A DNA stretch of 44,721 nucleotides, from assembly GCF_018372875.1 (NCBI RefSeq), contig NZ_JAHAIF010000021.1:1-44721 (forward strand), written 5' to 3'. Positions 1 to 8,689 of the stretch are shown piece after piece. The position numbers and the translations under genes were made by a program. The notes under the pieces were generated by a model. That model saw only the letters and a program-made list of their open reading frames with translations. It had not been told where the DNA came from and ran no database searches. Within the stretch, counting starts at the first letter, position 1. Each line of letters begins with the position of its first letter. The DNA is from Clostridium sp. (GTDB taxonomy: Bacteria; Bacillota; Clostridia; Clostridiales; Clostridiaceae).

Positions 1-184
1 TAAGACTAACTTACAAATGAGAGTTGATGCAGAACATGGAGCTTGCCAAGGTAAGAAGGATTTAGCTACATTAGCTAAGCAATTAAACCTAGATGCAATT
101 CATGATACAGTACATGAAATGTGCAAAGATGAAGCTAGACATGGTCAAGCGTTCAAGGGATTATTAAACAGATATTTCGGTTAG
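1..184 (+). CDS. Rubrerythrin-type peroxidase, 3' end only
   Basis: This is the last 60 codons of a gene that begins before the window, in the frame that starts at base 2. The translation includes [18 protein letters not shown], and the E-A-R-H part is the second EXXH iron-ligand motif of a rubrerythrin diiron domain. The protein ends directly after this motif with no C-terminal rubredoxin domain. That fits the reverse rubrerythrins of clostridia, in which rubredoxin is N-terminal, but the N-terminus is not visible. Such proteins reduce hydrogen peroxide in the cytoplasm of anaerobes, taking electrons from NADH through a reductase. A strong hairpin follows the stop codon. Confidence 0.8.
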   Translation, partial: KTNLQMRVDAEHGACQGKKDLATLAKQLNLDAIHDTVHEMCKDEARHGQAFKGLLNRYFG

Positions 185-194
185 TAAATGGAAA

Positions 195-224
195 AAATCC
201 TAGAAGATTAATCTTCTAGGATTT
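195..224. terminator. Bidirectional terminator between rubrerythrin and hydrolase genes
   Basis: A perfect 14-bp inverted repeat with arms at 195-208 and 211-224 and a 2-base centre is flanked by A-rich sequence on the left and T-rich sequence on the right. It overlaps the stop codon of the minus-strand hydrolase and can serve both converging genes. Confidence 0.8.
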
Positions 225-1155
225 CTTTTATTGCAATTAAAACAACATCTTGATGAGTATGATGAATAAAATGATCAGATCCCTTAACTAATACTTGCTT
301 ACTTCTTGAAGACCAAGTGATTAAGTCTTTTTGGGTGTTAAGCCAAGCATCTTTTTCTTCTTTGCTGAAGTTTTTTTCGTTTTCTGCTGTGAGAATAATT
401 AAAGGTATATCTCCAATAGACTGAGATTTATCTAATACTTTAGCACAATTAGAAGATAAGTTCTTAAGTTCTGTAATCATATCTTCGTTCCAAAAGTTTT
501 TTATAAATAAAGCTTTTTTTATTCTATTTACTTCATCAATCTTATCATTAAATTGAAGTTTATTTTTAAAATATGAAGTTAAAGTTAATAATCTTAAGAT
601 ACCAGTATATTTTAAAATCTGTAAAAAGCGAATCGATATAATACTTGTTTTTTTCTTATGTTCTATGAACCAAGGGTTTAACGCATCAATCATGATTATT
701 CCTTTTACTTCATTAGGATATAGCTGAGCAAAACGTAATGCCTCTAATCCTGCCATAGAGTGAGCTACTATTACATATGGAGGAGTGTGGCCCGATGCTT
801 TTAGAGATTGTCTTAAATTTTCAATTATAGTATCTATATTAGCATCATATTCTACATTGTCACTAAAACCATATCCATACCGTTCAAATACTGCTGTTTT
901 TGAAAATTTAGATGCATTTTCTTGAAGCTTATAGTAATCATAATAAGGGCTAGTTACTCCATAACCTGATGTAAATACAACGGTATTATTTCCGTTTCCT
1001 TTAGAAAATATATGAATATTACCAGTGTTTAACTTTATCATATCTCCAGGAGCTTTCAAATTTTTATCTTCAATGAAGGATAAAAACTCCTCACATATTA
1101 AACCTATAATTAATAAAATCACAAGACCCAAAAGTGTGTATAATAAAATAATCAT
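208..1155 (-). CDS. Membrane-anchored alpha/beta hydrolase
   Basis: The 315-residue protein has an N-terminal hydrophobic segment (about residues 2-22), probably a membrane anchor or uncleaved signal. An alpha/beta-hydrolase fold follows. The nucleophile elbow reads VAHSMAG, with Ser near residue 133. The likely catalytic His lies in GSDHFIHHTHQ near residues 284-291, and an oxyanion-side motif reads FTSGYG near residue 63. The elbow is AxSxA rather than the usual GxSxG, seen in some family members. The substrate cannot be told. The start is supported by an AGGAGG 6 bases upstream. The gene is monocistronic, divergent from cls and convergent with the rubrerythrin gene. Confidence 0.75.
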   Translation of the reverse strand: MIILLYTLLGLVILLIIGLICEEFLSFIEDKNLKAPGDMIKLNTGNIHIFSKGNGNNTVVFTSGYGVTSPYYDYYKLQENASKFSKTAVFERYGYGFSDNVEYDANIDTIIENLRQSLKASGHTPPYVIVAHSMAGLEALRFAQLYPNEVKGIIMIDALNPWFIEHKKKTSIISIRFLQILKYTGILRLLTLTSYFKNKLQFNDKIDEVNRIKKALFIKNFWNEDMITELKNLSSNCAKVLDKSQSIGDIPLIILTAENEKNFSKEEKDAWLNTQKDLITWSSRSKQVLVKGSDHFIHHTHQDVVLIAIKEILED

Positions 1156-1252
1156 AATAAACCTCCTATATAAGTTAATTTTAGTATACTTTTAATTTAC
1201 AAAATATGTCAATAAGATTCGCGGAAAGTTTATATAAGTTATATATTTAAAT

Positions 1253-1281
1253 TTGATTACTATATTCAAAAAAGATATAAT
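1253..1281 (+). promoter_or_regulatory. Sigma-A-type promoter for cls
   Basis: TTGATT at 1253-1258 and TATAAT at 1276-1281 are separated by 17 bases. They lie about 35 bases before the cls ATG, with an AGGAGG in between. Confidence 0.6.
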
Positions 1282-1317
1282 TTTAATAATTAATATAATT
1301 AGGAGGATAGAATTATT

Positions 1318-2751
1318 ATGAAAATAGCAATTGCTATAGGTGTGCTTATTCTAGTGATGAATATAGTCTTTTCTTTTTCCCTTATCTTTATAGAAAGAAA
1401 AGATCCAACAACAACATGGGCATGGTTGTTAATAATGATATTACTTCCTGGAATAGGATTTATTATATATCTTCTTCTTGGTCAAAATCTTAGTAGAGAA
1501 AGATTGTTTAAAGAGAAAACAGTTCTCGATGAAAATAAAAGAAGGGAATTATCCATTCAGTTTACTGAGTCCAGTGAAGGGCATTCTGGAAGTGATGAAT
1601 ATTTAGATTTAAGGAGAATGAATTACAATCATTCTGGAGCTAAATATACTACAGGAAATGATATTGAAATATATTATGATGGAGAAGATAAATTTGCAAG
1701 GTTGTTAGAAGATTTAAGAGGTGCAAAGAAATACATACATATTCAATATTATATATTTAGAAAAGAAAGTATAGGTAAGGAAATAATAAAAATATTAGAA
1801 GAGAAAGCTGCTGAAGGCGTAGAAGTAAGATTTTTAGTGGATAGTATGGGATCATATAAACTTACAAAAAGAAGCTTAAAAAAGTATATACAAAATGGAG
1901 GGAAGTTCGAAATATTCTTTCCAGGAATATTGCCTCATATAAATACCCGTATTAACTATAGAAATCATAGAAAAGTTGTAGTTATTGATGGTGAGTATGG
2001 CTATACTGGTGGGTTTAATGTTGGAAAAGAATATGTTAATTTAGATGACAAAATAGGATTTTGGAGAGATACTCACATAAGAATAAGAGGGGAAGCAGTA
2101 AATGATTTAAATGAAAGATTTCTTTTAGACTGGTGTTATGCTTCTGGAGAAAAATTAGATGATTTCACAGTATTTTATCCAAAACATCCTTATAAAGATG
2201 GGGGCAAGGGAATACAAGTAGTTACAAGTGGCCCTGACCATAAAGAAGAATATATCAAGCATGCTTATATTAAAATGATTAATAATGCTAAAAAGAATAT
2301 ATATCTTCAAACTCCATATTTTGTTCCAGATGAACCTATGTTAGAGGCATTAAAGTTAGCTGCTTTGTCAGGTGTAGATGTTAGAATAATAATACCAGGA
2401 AAGCCCGATCATATATTTATGAAGTGGGCAGCAAGTGCTTATATAGGGGATATTATTGAAGCTGGTGGTAAGGTATATACGTATGAAAATGGATTTATAC
2501 ATTCTAAAACTATGGTTGTTGATGGGCAAGTAGCTAGTGTAGGAACAGCTAATATGGATATACGAAGTTTTAAGTTAAATTTTGAAGTTAATGTCTTTAT
2601 ATATGATGCAGATGTAGCAAGGGATATGGAAAATCAATTCTTTGCAGATATAAACGATTCAGAGCTAATTACTAAAGCAGAGTATAATGGAAGAAGTAGT
2701 TGGCTTAAAATGAAAGAATCGATAATAAGATTACTTTCTCCAATTTTGTAA
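1318..2751 (+). CDS. cls: Cardiolipin synthase (phospholipase D family)
   Basis: The 477-residue protein condenses two phosphatidylglycerol molecules into cardiolipin and glycerol at the cytoplasmic membrane. Two N-terminal membrane segments (about residues 3-20 and 33-54) are followed by two phospholipase D domains. Each carries an HxKxxxxD motif: HRKVVVID at about residue 217 and HSKTMVVD at about residue 395. Length and layout match bacterial ClsA-type enzymes. The start follows AGGAGG with good spacing and its own promoter is visible upstream. The gene appears to stand alone; the next promoter, at 2770, drives the aromatic operon. The family call is firm. Confidence 0.93.
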   Translation: MKIAIAIGVLILVMNIVFSFSLIFIERKDPTTTWAWLLIMILLPGIGFIIYLLLGQNLSRERLFKEKTVLDENKRRELSIQFTESSEGHSGSDEYLDLRRMNYNHSGAKYTTGNDIEIYYDGEDKFARLLEDLRGAKKYIHIQYYIFRKESIGKEIIKILEEKAAEGVEVRFLVDSMGSYKLTKRSLKKYIQNGGKFEIFFPGILPHINTRINYRNHRKVVVIDGEYGYTGGFNVGKEYVNLDDKIGFWRDTHIRIRGEAVNDLNERFLLDWCYASGEKLDDFTVFYPKHPYKDGGKGIQVVTSGPDHKEEYIKHAYIKMINNAKKNIYLQTPYFVPDEPMLEALKLAALSGVDVRIIIPGKPDHIFMKWAASAYIGDIIEAGGKVYTYENGFIHSKTMVVDGQVASVGTANMDIRSFKLNFEVNVFIYDADVARDMENQFFADINDSELITKAEYNGRSSWLKMKESIIRLLSPIL

Positions 2752-2769
2752 AAAAATATAAAAAGAATA

Positions 2770-2797
2770 TTGACACTGGAAGTGAGTTTGATATAAT
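2770..2797 (+). promoter_or_regulatory. Consensus sigma-A promoter of the aromatic operon
   Basis: TTGACA at 2770-2775 and TATAAT at 2792-2797 are separated by 16 bases, both hexamers perfect. Transcription should begin near 2804. This leaves a leader of about 280 bases before aroF that contains the leader peptide ORF and a terminator. Confidence 0.8.
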
Positions 2798-2842
2798 TAA
2801 TGAAAAAAGATACCGTGTTTTTCATGTGTTGTGGAGGATATT

Positions 2843-2974
2843 ATGAAAGGAATTATAGAAGCATTAGTAGCAAAATTTTATAGCTTTATATATTTTATAT
2901 TCTGGGGCTTTTACTTTAGCGCTGGCTATTTTTTCTGCAAAAAAATAAATAATTCTTTTCAAATGAGTATTTAA
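2843..2974 (+). CDS. Aromatic-rich leader peptide of the aro operon (candidate attenuator)
   Basis: A 43-codon ORF starts with ATG five bases after a clear GGAGG and lies between the operon promoter and a terminator just before aroF. The peptide has 9 Phe, 4 Tyr and 1 Trp. Thirteen of these 14 fall in residues 12-31, for example FYSFIYFIFWGFYF at residues 12-25. Such a block before a Phe/Tyr pathway operon is the hallmark of a leader peptide whose translation senses charged aromatic tRNAs, as with enterobacterial pheL. The hydrophobic block followed by two Lys could instead be a small membrane protein, but the context favours attenuation. I know of no named family for it. Confidence 0.7.
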   Translation: MKGIIEALVAKFYSFIYFIFWGFYFSAGYFFCKKINNSFQMSI

Positions 2975-3045
2975 TAATTTAAGCTAAGGTTGAATATTTT
3001 TATATGTAATTATTAGAGAGAGCTCATTAAAGGCTCTCTTTTTTA
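2955..3045 (+). promoter_or_regulatory. Attenuator: competing antiterminator and terminator before aroF
   Basis: The terminator has arms AGAGAGC (3017-3023) and GCTCTCT (3033-3039), a 9-base loop and six T residues after it. A competing helix can form between AATGAG (2962-2967) plus CTTT (2955-2958) and CTCATT plus AAAG (3023-3032), which is the terminator loop. The upstream strand lies in the last codons of the leader ORF. A ribosome stalled at the aromatic codons leaves it free to pair, while a ribosome at the stop codon (2972-2974) covers it. The pairing is read from sequence; the mechanism is inferred. Confidence 0.6.
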
Positions 3046-3085
3046 TTAAATAAAATTAAATTTTATATTTTAAGGGGGCAAAAAC

Positions 3086-4099
3086 ATGATAGTAATTTTA
3101 AAACCAAACACAGAGCCAAAAGAGATTGACAGATTAACAGAGGCTCTTCAAAACAAAGGGGTTGAAGTTAATCAAGTGGTAGGAAAAGATTTAATTATAT
3201 TAGGGTTGGTTGGAGATACAAGTAGATTAGATCCTACGCAAATTGAAGCAAATAGAAATGTCGAAAGAGTAATGAATGTAGCAGAACCTTTCAAGAAAGC
3301 TAATAAAATGTTCCACCCTGAACCGACAATTGTTGATGTAAACGGAAATAAGATAGGTGGAAAGAAACTTGCTATGATAGCAGGGCCTTGCTCAGTTGAA
3401 ACAGAAGAACAAATTTGTTCAATTGCTGAAGATGTTAAAAAATTAGGGGCAAATTTTTTAAGAGGTGGAGCATTCAAGCCTAGAACTTCACCATATTCAT
3501 TCCAAGGATTGAAATATGATGGGTTAGAGTTACTAAAGATAGCTAGAGAAAAGACAGGACTTCCAATAGTAACAGAAATAATGTCACCATATGATATAGA
3601 GGTATTTGAAGAGAACGTTGATGTTATTCAAGTTGGTGCAAGAAATATGCAAAACTTCGACCTTTTAAGAGAATTAGGAAAGACATCTAAAACTATTCTT
3701 TTAAAAAGAGGTTTATCTGCTACTATAGAAGAATGGTTAATGTCAGCTGAATATATAATGGCTGGTGGAAATGAAAATATAGTTCTTTGCGAAAGAGGTA
3801 TAAGAACATTTGAAACATATACTAGAAATACATTAGATTTAAGTGCTATTCCAGCAGTTAAGAAGTTAAGTCACTTACCAGTTGTAATAGACCCAAGTCA
3901 TGCAGCAGGAAAGTGGTGGATGGTAGACCCACTATCAAAAGCAGCAGTAGCTATAGGTGCAGATGGTTTAATAATTGAAGTACACAATGACCCAGCTAAT
4001 GCATGGTGTGATGGACAACAATCAATTAAGCCAGATGTATATGGTAACTTATTAGAAGAATTAAGAGTTATTGCTAATGCAGTGGGAAGAGAAATTTAA
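3086..4099 (+). CDS. aroF: 3-deoxy-7-phosphoheptulonate (DAHP) synthase, first copy
   Basis: The 337-residue enzyme joins phosphoenolpyruvate and erythrose 4-phosphate, the committed step of the shikimate pathway. An N-terminal ferredoxin-like regulatory domain (about residues 1-70) precedes the catalytic barrel, as in the type I-beta enzyme of Thermotoga maritima; in that enzyme this domain mediates inhibition by Tyr and Phe. Catalytic-domain signatures include AGPCSVE near residue 94, the [17 protein letters not shown] loop, ILLKRG and DPSHAAG. The start follows AAGGGGG. It is the first structural gene after the attenuator. A second copy of equal length lies at 10582. Confidence 0.95.
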   Translation: MIVILKPNTEPKEIDRLTEALQNKGVEVNQVVGKDLIILGLVGDTSRLDPTQIEANRNVERVMNVAEPFKKANKMFHPEPTIVDVNGNKIGGKKLAMIAGPCSVETEEQICSIAEDVKKLGANFLRGGAFKPRTSPYSFQGLKYDGLELLKIAREKTGLPIVTEIMSPYDIEVFEENVDVIQVGARNMQNFDLLRELGKTSKTILLKRGLSATIEEWLMSAEYIMAGGNENIVLCERGIRTFETYTRNTLDLSAIPAVKKLSHLPVVIDPSHAAGKWWMVDPLSKAAVAIGADGLIIEVHNDPANAWCDGQQSIKPDVYGNLLEELRVIANAVGREI

Positions 4100-4117
4100 T
4101 TAGAAGGATGATTATAA

Positions 4118-5182
4118 GTGAAAAGAAATTTATTTGTTAATCTAAAAGAAAATAGCTATAACATCTTAATAGAAAGAGGATTGTTAAGCAAGTTAGGTGA
4201 GGAACTTAAGAAGATATATTTTGGTGAAAAGATATTTATAATTACAGATGAAAATGTAGATAAATATTATGGTGCTAAGGTTAAAGATGAATTAGATAAG
4301 GCTGGTTATAAGACTAGAAAAATGGTTTTAACTCCAGGAGAAGAGACCAAGTCCTTTAGTACATTACCAGGTATATATAATGAACTTTTAGATTTTAAGT
4401 TAACTAGAAAAGAACTTATAATTACTTTAGGTGGAGGCGTGATTGGAGACTTAGGAGGCTTTGTAGCCTCCACTTTCCTAAGGGGAGTTTCCTTTGTACA
4501 GATTCCTACATCTTTACTTGCACAAGTAGATAGTTCTGTAGGTGGTAAGGTTGCTGTAGATTTAGAAAAGGGAAAGAATTTAGTAGGAAGTTTTTATCAG
4601 CCTAAAGGAGTGTTTATAGATCCTGATGTACTTAATACTTTACCTGAAAAATTTTATAAAGATGGGATGGCAGAAGTAATTAAATATGGATGCATTAAGG
4701 ATAGAAATTTCTTCTATATGCTTAAATCATTAAAGTCAAGAGAAGAAGTTATGAATAATATAGAAGATATTTTATATAAATGCTGTTACATTAAAAAGTC
4801 TGTTGTAGAAAGAGATGAAAAAGATTTAGGAGAAAGAATGCTATTAAACTTTGGTCATACATTAGGTCATGCAGTAGAAAAATATTATAATTTTACAGGA
4901 TATAGTCATGGTGAAGCAGTGGCTATGGGAATGTATAATATTTCTTTAAAAAGTGAAGGGGAAGGTATAACTGAAAAAGGTGTATCTGAAGAAATAAAAG
5001 AAATTCTTATAAATTATGACCTTCCATATGAAGTTGATATTAAAGATAATAATAAAATTATAGATACTATTTCTTTAGATAAGAAGAATATAGGAAATGT
5101 CTTAAAGGTAATTTTATTAAAAAGTATAGGTGAAAGCATTATATACGATACTACATCGGATTTTTTTAAGGTGGTGAGATAG
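4118..5182 (+). CDS. aroB: 3-dehydroquinate synthase
   Basis: The 354-residue NAD-dependent enzyme cyclises DAHP to 3-dehydroquinate. The glycine-rich NAD/substrate region GGGVIGDLGGFVAST (about residues 107-121) is followed by IPTSLLAQVDSSVGGK. The metal-binding histidines are in FGHTLGHAVE and YSHGEAVA. Length is typical. It begins with GTG 18 bases after aroF, preceded by AGAAGGATG. Its stop overlaps the aroA start by one base, so the two are probably translationally coupled. Confidence 0.95.
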   Translation: MKRNLFVNLKENSYNILIERGLLSKLGEELKKIYFGEKIFIITDENVDKYYGAKVKDELDKAGYKTRKMVLTPGEETKSFSTLPGIYNELLDFKLTRKELIITLGGGVIGDLGGFVASTFLRGVSFVQIPTSLLAQVDSSVGGKVAVDLEKGKNLVGSFYQPKGVFIDPDVLNTLPEKFYKDGMAEVIKYGCIKDRNFFYMLKSLKSREEVMNNIEDILYKCCYIKKSVVERDEKDLGERMLLNFGHTLGHAVEKYYNFTGYSHGEAVAMGMYNISLKSEGEGITEKGVSEEIKEILINYDLPYEVDIKDNNKIIDTISLDKKNIGNVLKVILLKSIGESIIYDTTSDFFKVVR

Positions 5183-6480
5183 TGGGAGATATAAAGGTAT
5201 ATCCAAGTAAACTTAATGGAGAAGTGAAAATTCCACCATCAAAGAGTATGGCACATAGAGCTGTAATATGTGCAGCATTAGGAGATGGGCTAAGTAAAAT
5301 TAGTAATATAGATTATTCAGATGACATAATAGCAACTATAAATGGTATGAGAGCCTTAGGAGCTGTTATTGAGGAGAAGGATGAATACTTAGAAGTAAGA
5401 GGAATTAATTGCAAGGAGTTAAGTGCTGATAGGGATTTTGAAAGGGTAGTGGACTGTAATGAGTCTGGGTCTACATTAAGATTTTTAGTACCTATTTCTC
5501 TAGCATTTCAAGGTGTAACAAGGTTTGTTGGAAGAGGGAACCTTGGAAAAAGACCGTTAAAAACGTACTATGATATTTTTGATAGTCAAGGCATAGAGTA
5601 TAGCTATTTAAATGGTGTTTTAGATTTAGTGGTATCAGGGAAATTAAGGGCAGGAACTTATGAAGTAGAAGGAAATATAAGCTCTCAGTTTATAACAGGT
5701 TTGCTATTTACATTACCATTACTAGATGGAGATTCTAAAATTTCTATTACAACAGAGCTAGAATCTAAGGGATATTTAGATTTAACTATTTCTGCCATGA
5801 AGGACTTTGGCATAAAAGTTATAAATAATGAATATAAAGAATTTATTATTAAAGGTAATCAAAGGTATAGAAGTAGAGACTATAGAGTAGAGGGAGACTA
5901 TTCTCAAGGTGCATTCTTTTTATCAGCCGATGCGTTAGGAAATGAGGTTACAATACTCGATCTTAAAGATGATTCTCTTCAAGGTGATAGAGAAGTGGTT
6001 GATATATTAGAAAGAATGGGGGTAGTAATAGAAAAGAGTAATTTAGGAATGAGTGGACAAGTTAAGAATTTAAAATCTACATTAATTGATGCATCTCAAT
6101 GCCCAGATATTATACCAGTATTATCAGTTGTGGCAGCATTAAGCAATGGAAAAACAGAAATTGTTAATGCAGGAAGACTTAGAATTAAAGAATGTGATAG
6201 ACTTGCAGCAGTTGCACAGGAATTAAATAAATTGGGAGCCAAAGTTACTGAAAAGCCAGAGGGATTAATTATAGAAGGCGTTGGGGAACTAGAAGGTGGA
6301 GTAGAAGTTTGGAGTCATAAGGATCATAGGATAGCAATGACTTTAGCTATTGCTTCAACAAGATGTAAGGCTCCTATTGTTATAAAGGATTATGAGTGTG
6401 TATCAAAATCATATCCACACTTTTTTGAAGATTTTAAGAAGCTAGGAGGAAGATTAGATGAGTGGTATGTGGGGAAGTAA
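5182..6480 (+). CDS. aroA: 5-enolpyruvylshikimate-3-phosphate synthase
   Basis: The 432-residue enzyme transfers the enolpyruvyl group of PEP to shikimate 3-phosphate. Family motifs are PPSKSMAHRA near residue 17, NESGSTLRFLVP near residue 93, GRLRIKECDRL and HKDHRIAMTLA. The GSTLRF segment stands where many enzymes have GTAMRP or GTALRP. Start is GTG, overlapping the aroB stop by one base, with AAGGTGGTGAGA upstream. The 3' end overlaps aroC by 23 bases, which contain the aroC start. Confidence 0.95.
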   Translation: MGDIKVYPSKLNGEVKIPPSKSMAHRAVICAALGDGLSKISNIDYSDDIIATINGMRALGAVIEEKDEYLEVRGINCKELSADRDFERVVDCNESGSTLRFLVPISLAFQGVTRFVGRGNLGKRPLKTYYDIFDSQGIEYSYLNGVLDLVVSGKLRAGTYEVEGNISSQFITGLLFTLPLLDGDSKISITTELESKGYLDLTISAMKDFGIKVINNEYKEFIIKGNQRYRSRDYRVEGDYSQGAFFLSADALGNEVTILDLKDDSLQGDREVVDILERMGVVIEKSNLGMSGQVKNLKSTLIDASQCPDIIPVLSVVAALSNGKTEIVNAGRLRIKECDRLAAVAQELNKLGAKVTEKPEGLIIEGVGELEGGVEVWSHKDHRIAMTLAIASTRCKAPIVIKDYECVSKSYPHFFEDFKKLGGRLDEWYVGK

Positions 6481-7552
6481 CATAAAGGTATCCATATTTG
6501 GAGAGTCTCATGGAAATGCTATAGGAATAACTATAGATGGTCTTCCTTCAGGAATAGAGTTGGATTTAAATAAAGTAGATGAGGAAATGAAGAGAAGAGC
6601 ACCAGGTAGAAGCAAATTATCTACTCCAAGAAAAGAGAGTGATGTTCCTGAAATTCTAAGTGGGTTCTTTGAAGGTAAAACAACCGGGACACCCCTTTGT
6701 GGAATGATAAGAAATAGGGATACAAGATCAAAAGACTATGGGAAGTTAAAGGATTTAATGAGACCAGGCCATGCTGACTACACAGGTAATATAAGATACG
6801 CTGGCTTTAATGACTACAGAGGGGGAGGGCACTTCTCTGGAAGAATTACAGCACCTTTAGTATTTGCAGGAGCTATATGTAAACAAATATTAGAATCTAA
6901 AGGAATATATATTGGTGCTCATGTAAAGAAGATTAAGAGTATAAGTGATGAATCATTTGATTATACCAACATATCTAGAGAACTATTAGATGAACTTAGG
7001 AAGAAGGAATTACCTTTATTAAAGCCTGAAAAGGAAGAGGAAATGAGAAAGGTCATTTTAGAAGCTAAATCTAATGGAGACTCTGTTGGAGGGGTAATTG
7101 AATGTAGTGTTATAGGGATAGAAGCAGGACTTGGTGATCCATTCTTTGATTCAGTTGAATCAACATTATCGCATCTTTTATTTTCAGTTCCGGCAGTTAA
7201 AGGAGTAGAGTTTGGATTGGGGTTTGATATTGCTGAGTTATATGGATCAGAAGCTAATGATGAGTTTTACTATGAAAATGATGAAATAAAAACAAGAAGT
7301 AACAATAATGGTGGAGTACTAGGTGGTATTACAAATGGTATGCCTATTATATTTAAGTGTGCTATAAAGCCAACTGCATCCATAATAAGAGAGCAAAATA
7401 CAATCAATATAAGAGAGCGTAAAAATGAATCTTTAATTATTGAAGGTAGGCATGATCCTTGCATAGTTCAAAGGGCTATACCTGTAGTTGAGGCTGTATG
7501 TGCAATAGGAATTCTTGATTTAGTAAGGGGGCGATATGGATGGGAGCTTTAG
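6458..7552 (+). CDS. aroC: Chorismate synthase
   Basis: The 364-residue protein carries out the reduced-FMN-dependent trans-elimination of phosphate from EPSP to give chorismate. Signatures are FGESHGNAIG near residue 14, RPGHADYTG, and GRHDPCIVQRAIPVVEA near the C-terminus. The start at 6458 (MSGMWGSNIK) is chosen because an AGGAGG ends 8 bases before it, inside aroA; an ATG three codons later is the alternative. It overlaps pheA by 13 bases, continuing the tightly packed operon. Confidence 0.95.
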   Translation: MSGMWGSNIKVSIFGESHGNAIGITIDGLPSGIELDLNKVDEEMKRRAPGRSKLSTPRKESDVPEILSGFFEGKTTGTPLCGMIRNRDTRSKDYGKLKDLMRPGHADYTGNIRYAGFNDYRGGGHFSGRITAPLVFAGAICKQILESKGIYIGAHVKKIKSISDESFDYTNISRELLDELRKKELPLLKPEKEEEMRKVILEAKSNGDSVGGVIECSVIGIEAGLGDPFFDSVESTLSHLLFSVPAVKGVEFGLGFDIAELYGSEANDEFYYENDEIKTRSNNNGGVLGGITNGMPIIFKCAIKPTASIIREQNTINIRERKNESLIIEGRHDPCIVQRAIPVVEAVCAIGILDLVRGRYGWEL

Positions 7553-8679
7553 ATGACTATAGAAAAGAGATTGATGATATAGATAGAGAGCTTACTGGTT
7601 TGTTTGAAAAAAGAATGAATGTCGTACTTAATGTTGCTAAGTATAAAAAAGATAATAAATTAGAAGTTCTTCAAAAAGGAAGAGAAACAGAAGTAATCCA
7701 AAAAGCAGTAGATGCATTAAATAATAAAGACTATTCAGATGAAGTAGTTAGATTTATGAATGCAACTATGGAAATAAGCAGAGGTCTACAAAAAAGAAAA
7801 ATCCAATATGAGGAAAAGTTTAAGGATATAAATATAGCAAGAGAAAGTATTAATAAAAATAAGAAGGTCGGATTTCCAGGAGTAAGTGGTGCATTTACAG
7901 AAGAAGCTTTAATAAAGTTCTTTGGAGAAGAATGTGAAAGAAGTGCTTATGAAGAATTTGAAGATGTATGTATTGCTCTTCAAAATGGAGAAGTAGATTA
8001 TGGAATTATTCCTATAGAAAATTCTTCAACTGGAGGAATATCTGATACTTATGATTTGTTAAGAAAGTACGGATTCTATATTCTAGGTGAGGAATGCATT
8101 AGAATTGAACAGCACTTAGTAGGATTAGAAGGTTCTATAGTAGAAGAAATAGATGAAATATATTCCCATCCACAAGGTATTGAACAAAGTAGTGAATTCT
8201 TAAAGCAGTATCATCATTGGAAGCTTATACCTTTTCATAATACAGCAATAAGTGCAAAGCTTATTAAAGATCTAAGTGATAATACAAAGGCAGCAATTGC
8301 AAGTAAAAGAGCAGCAGATATTTATGGACTTAAAATAATAAAAGAATGTATTAATAATCAAAAGGATAACTTTACAAGATTTATTGTTATATCAAGAGAG
8401 CTTAAGGTGGTAGAAGAGGCAAATAAGGTGAGTGTAGTTTTCTCCCTTGAAAATGAAGCAGGAACATTATATAGATTATTAAGGCATTTTGCAGAAAATA
8501 ATATTAACCTTATAAAGATAGAGTCTAGACCAATGAAAGATACTTCCTGGAGATATTTCTTATACTTAGATTTTGAAGGGGATATAGAAAGTAAAGAAGT
8601 TAAGAATGCACTAAGGCTTATAGATGAAAATTCAGCATACTTTAAATTGTTAGGTGCTTATGAAAGAAAAACTAACTAA
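7540..8679 (+). CDS. pheA: Bifunctional chorismate mutase / prephenate dehydratase (P-protein)
   Basis: The 379-residue protein has three parts. An AroQ-class chorismate mutase spans about residues 1-88 (YRKEIDDIDRELTGLFEKR). A prephenate dehydratase domain spans about 105-285, beginning VGFPGVSGAFTEEA with the dehydratase signature near NKDNFTRF-type sequence, here NQKDNFTRFIVI. A C-terminal ACT domain spans about 292-375, with GTLYRLL and ESRP motifs of the Phe-binding type. It should make phenylpyruvate from chorismate and be inhibited by phenylalanine. It overlaps aroC by 13 bases, preceded by GGGGG. Confidence 0.95.
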   Translation: MGALDDYRKEIDDIDRELTGLFEKRMNVVLNVAKYKKDNKLEVLQKGRETEVIQKAVDALNNKDYSDEVVRFMNATMEISRGLQKRKIQYEEKFKDINIARESINKNKKVGFPGVSGAFTEEALIKFFGEECERSAYEEFEDVCIALQNGEVDYGIIPIENSSTGGISDTYDLLRKYGFYILGEECIRIEQHLVGLEGSIVEEIDEIYSHPQGIEQSSEFLKQYHHWKLIPFHNTAISAKLIKDLSDNTKAAIASKRAADIYGLKIIKECINNQKDNFTRFIVISRELKVVEEANKVSVVFSLENEAGTLYRLLRHFAENNINLIKIESRPMKDTSWRYFLYLDFEGDIESKEVKNALRLIDENSAYFKLLGAYERKTN

Positions 8680-8689
8680 GGAGTGTAGT

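Noticed and set aside
2804..3045. A T-box leader before the aromatic operon
   Set aside because: No T-box consensus or specifier-loop architecture was seen, and the leader is occupied by a well-placed ORF.
3172..3477. An antisense ORF within aroF
   Set aside because: It is a by-product of codon bias in a conserved enzyme gene, with no ribosome binding site or family resemblance.
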